Shown one piece after another: positions 41,269 through 43,055 of a stretch of 43,055 nucleotides of DNA. Each line of letters opens with the position of its first letter. The stretch's first letter is position 1. Below the pieces are notes generated by a model. It made no database searches. It saw nothing but the letters and a program-made list of their open reading frames with translations, and was not told the DNA's origin. This DNA is from Deltaproteobacteria bacterium (GTDB taxonomy: Bacteria > Desulfobacterota > Binatia > UBA9968): assembly GCA_009692615.1 (NCBI GenBank), contig SHYW01000037.1, positions 1 to 43,055 of the forward strand, in the 5' to 3' direction. The position numbers and the translations under genes were made by a program.

Positions 41269-41970
41269 CTAATTGAATAGCCGGCCGAGGCGCGGGTCGC
41301 TGTGTTTGATGCCGAGTTTTTTCAAGCACGCCCAGATGGTTGCTTGATTGCTGTTCACCACTGGCTTGCCGAGGTCGTTCTCTAAATCCGCAACTGCTTC
41401 AATCATGCGCGTGTTGGTGCAGCTTAAGAAATAGCCGTCGGCATCGGCGCGCAGGTTTTCTTTGACGATTTTTTTCCATTCCTCCGGCGTGATCGTCGAA
41501 TAGGCTTGGGAGTCGAGCGCCAGGCCTTTCTCGTGCAGCACGGTATAGCCGGTTTCGCTCAGATAATTTACTTCAAGCTGGTTGGTCGCCTGGACGTAAG
41601 GGCTGATCAGCACCATCTTTTTGATACCGACGCGGTCGAAGGCTTGGGTCAGCGCTTGCGCGGTGGTGATGGTCGGGCAGCCGCTCGCTTGCTCGATGAT
41701 GTCGACGATCGCTTTCTCGTGCGCCAGACCGCTCTCCATCGAGTTCGCCGTGCAGTGAAACACGATGACGTTGGGCTTAATGTCGGACAACGCTTCGGCC
41801 GCCTGGATTAGTTCCGGCTTCAACTCTGCCAGCGGCTTGCGAAATTTTCCCGCCATGCGCAGTCGCGTGACAAACGCGCCAACGCCGGCGGGAAGATAGG
41901 TATTGAACTGCGGCTCGGTCAAACGGTTGGCCGACGGAATGATCAGGCCTATGCCGGTCGGCGTGGTCAT
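41269..41970 (-). CDS. Maleate isomerase / Asp-Glu racemase-like protein
   Basis: This 233-residue protein has the maleate cis-trans isomerase/arylmalonate decarboxylase layout. GLIIPSANRLTEPQFNTYLP is at the N terminus, and two active-site Cys segments follow: VFHCTANSMESG and FLSCTNTRMIEA. With both cysteines present, isomerase- or racemase-type chemistry is more likely than the single-Cys decarboxylase type. Its ATG overlaps the stop of the upstream amidohydrolase by 4 bp, so the two are translationally coupled and probably act in one short pathway. The substrate may be a dicarboxylate such as maleate, inferred from the family. Confidence 0.88.
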   Translation of the reverse strand: MTTPTGIGLIIPSANRLTEPQFNTYLPAGVGAFVTRLRMAGKFRKPLAELKPELIQAAEALSDIKPNVIVFHCTANSMESGLAHEKAIVDIIEQASGCPTITTAQALTQAFDRVGIKKMVLISPYVQATNQLEVNYLSETGYTVLHEKGLALDSQAYSTITPEEWKKIVKENLRADADGYFLSCTNTRMIEAVADLENDLGKPVVNSNQATIWACLKKLGIKHSDPRLGRLFN

Positions 41971-43055
41971 AAACCTGGCGCCCCTAAATTATAAAACCGG
42001 CGCGCGTTGCCGTGCAGCACGGCGGCTTTGTCGGCGTCGGTGATCTCTTTGTTCTCAAGCATTTCTAAAATTTCATGCTTGCAGAATTCGTTATTGACTT
42101 CGTGCGGGTAGTCGCTGGAGTAAACCCAGGGCTTGTTGCCGATTCTTTTAATCGCGTGGGCGATATCCGGCTCTTCGCCTTCGCAGCCGACGAAGATGCG
42201 GCCGGCGTCGACCTGACGCTGGATGTATGCGCTGATTTTTTCCTTGGGTTTCAATTCCAAGAACCGTTTGCGCGGATCATGTTGAATGTGGGTTTCCCAG
42301 GATCGATCGAAGCGTTCCAAACACATCAACAGCCAAGCCACGCCGCCTTCCATGAAACCGAATTTCACATTGGGAAAGCGATCGAAGACGCCGTTGAAGA
42401 CGATGCCAGCGAAGGAAATCATTTGGCCGAAGGGATGGCCGAGCGCGTGCACCGGCGCGTAGGGAGTTAAATCGTCGAGGCCGAGATTTTCATGAGCGCC
42501 GCCGTGGACGCCGATGGCGCAGCCCAGTTTGTTCGCTTCCTCGTAAATCGGCCAGTAGCGTTGATCGCCGAGATGAGCTTGGATTCCCGTCGACGGCAGC
42601 ATGGCGCCGCACATGCCGAGCTCTTTGACGATCCGGCGCAGTTCGTCCACCGCCGCGGACGGTTCTTGCAGCGGCAACAACCCCATCGCTTGGAAGCGCG
42701 GGTTGAACTTCATGTAGGTATGGTAAATCCAATCGTTGTAACCGCGTGCCACGTCGATGGCCCAGTCGCGGCTGACGATTTTACCGAGGGCCAAGCCGAG
42801 AGTCGTGTAGAGCACGGTTTTCTCGATGCCGACGTCTTCAAGAAAAGCCACCCAGCCTTCGGGGCCGACTTTATTGAAAGCGCCCGGCGGGAAATCATGC
42901 ATGTTGGCCGAATGTAAATGGTCCAGCGGCGGAAACGGATTGAAAAAAGGATGGGTATCGAATTTGTCGCGATAAGACTGCGGCATGTAATTGATAATCG
43001 CTTTGGTATCCTCGATCACATGACCGTCGCCGTCGATAATCGTATGGCCTTGAAA
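41967..43055 (-). CDS. Amidohydrolase family protein, start beyond right edge
   Basis: This large (at least 362 residues) Amidohydro_2-type enzyme shows the catalytic barrel. The N-terminal IIDGDGHVIEDT carries the first metal ligands. GVHGGAHEN and the helix FNGVFDRFPNVKFGFMEGG lie mid-way, and YSSDYPHE has the last metal Asp. The frame is open to the window edge (FQGHTIIDGDGHV), so a GTG at 43019 would cut through the metal motif and is not the true start. Relatives include decarboxylases and hydrolases of aromatic or lactone substrates. Its stop overlaps the isomerase-like gene start. Confidence 0.9.
   Translation of the reverse strand, partial: FQGHTIIDGDGHVIEDTKAIINYMPQSYRDKFDTHPFFNPFPPLDHLHSANMHDFPPGAFNKVGPEGWVAFLEDVGIEKTVLYTTLGLALGKIVSRDWAIDVARGYNDWIYHTYMKFNPRFQAMGLLPLQEPSAAVDELRRIVKELGMCGAMLPSTGIQAHLGDQRYWPIYEEANKLGCAIGVHGGAHENLGLDDLTPYAPVHALGHPFGQMISFAGIVFNGVFDRFPNVKFGFMEGGVAWLLMCLERFDRSWETHIQHDPRKRFLELKPKEKISAYIQRQVDAGRIFVGCEGEEPDIAHAIKRIGNKPWVYSSDYPHEVNNEFCKHEILEMLENKEITDADKAAVLHGNARRFYNLGAPGL

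Overview
The window is about 43 kb of a moderately GC-rich bacterial chromosome. The gene content resembles uncultured soil or subsurface lineages such as Binatia-like 'Deltaproteobacteria', Rokubacteria or Tectomicrobia: NMT1/THI5-type substrate-binding proteins without transporters, family III CoA transferases, metal-dependent amidohydrolases, dienelactone hydrolases, MmgE/PrpD and many intergenic palindromes. This assignment is an inference from gene content and repeat style, since no marker gene settles it. No rRNA, tRNA, CRISPR array, insertion sequence or prophage was seen.

Layout. 1-4024 is a scarred accessory stretch: an AT-rich SDH-type protease, an MBL hydrolase, a DUF4258/YgiT-type toxin-antitoxin-like pair and an amidohydrolase. 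The 3' end of that amidohydrolase recurs as two broken remnants further left. 4083-15095 holds RNase HI, a small membrane protein and a catabolic set: two dienelactone hydrolases, MmgE/PrpD, two tandem CoA transferases, a GST-like protein, a HI0933-type flavoprotein and an amidohydrolase. A cyclic-nucleotide-binding/DUF1003 membrane protein also lies here. 15216-20964 is a minus-strand run dinB-hemE-(pseudogene)-hemH-hemY, for the late steps of haem synthesis. The hem group is interrupted by an ABC substrate-binding protein gene with a single-base frameshift. 21101-27802 has a HigBA-like toxin-antitoxin pair, three tandem substrate-binding protein genes (one with an in-frame stop) and two tandem MFS exporters.

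28110-30898 is clpB with a previously uncalled 54-residue basic protein gene that overlaps the clpB stop codon, followed by a strong terminator. 31022-35656 is the most unusual locus: a 993-residue coiled-coil protein followed by two single-domain KaiC-like ATPases. All three are on the minus strand, closely spaced, behind a near-consensus sigma-54 promoter. 35882-43055 returns to more ordinary genes (hisC, a VOC protein, a CNNM/CorC-type transporter, recD2). It ends with a translationally coupled amidohydrolase and maleate-isomerase-like pair that runs off the right edge.

The best candidate for an undescribed system is the sigma-54 / coiled-coil / KaiC-like pair module. The pairing of paralogous RecA-fold ATPases with a long filament-like partner suggests an ATP-dependent signalling or scaffolding unit, but no function is demonstrated by the sequence. 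Secondary points of interest are the amidohydrolase tails that punctuate the left end, the decaying substrate-binding gene families, and the palindromic elements that sit directly on gene ends.
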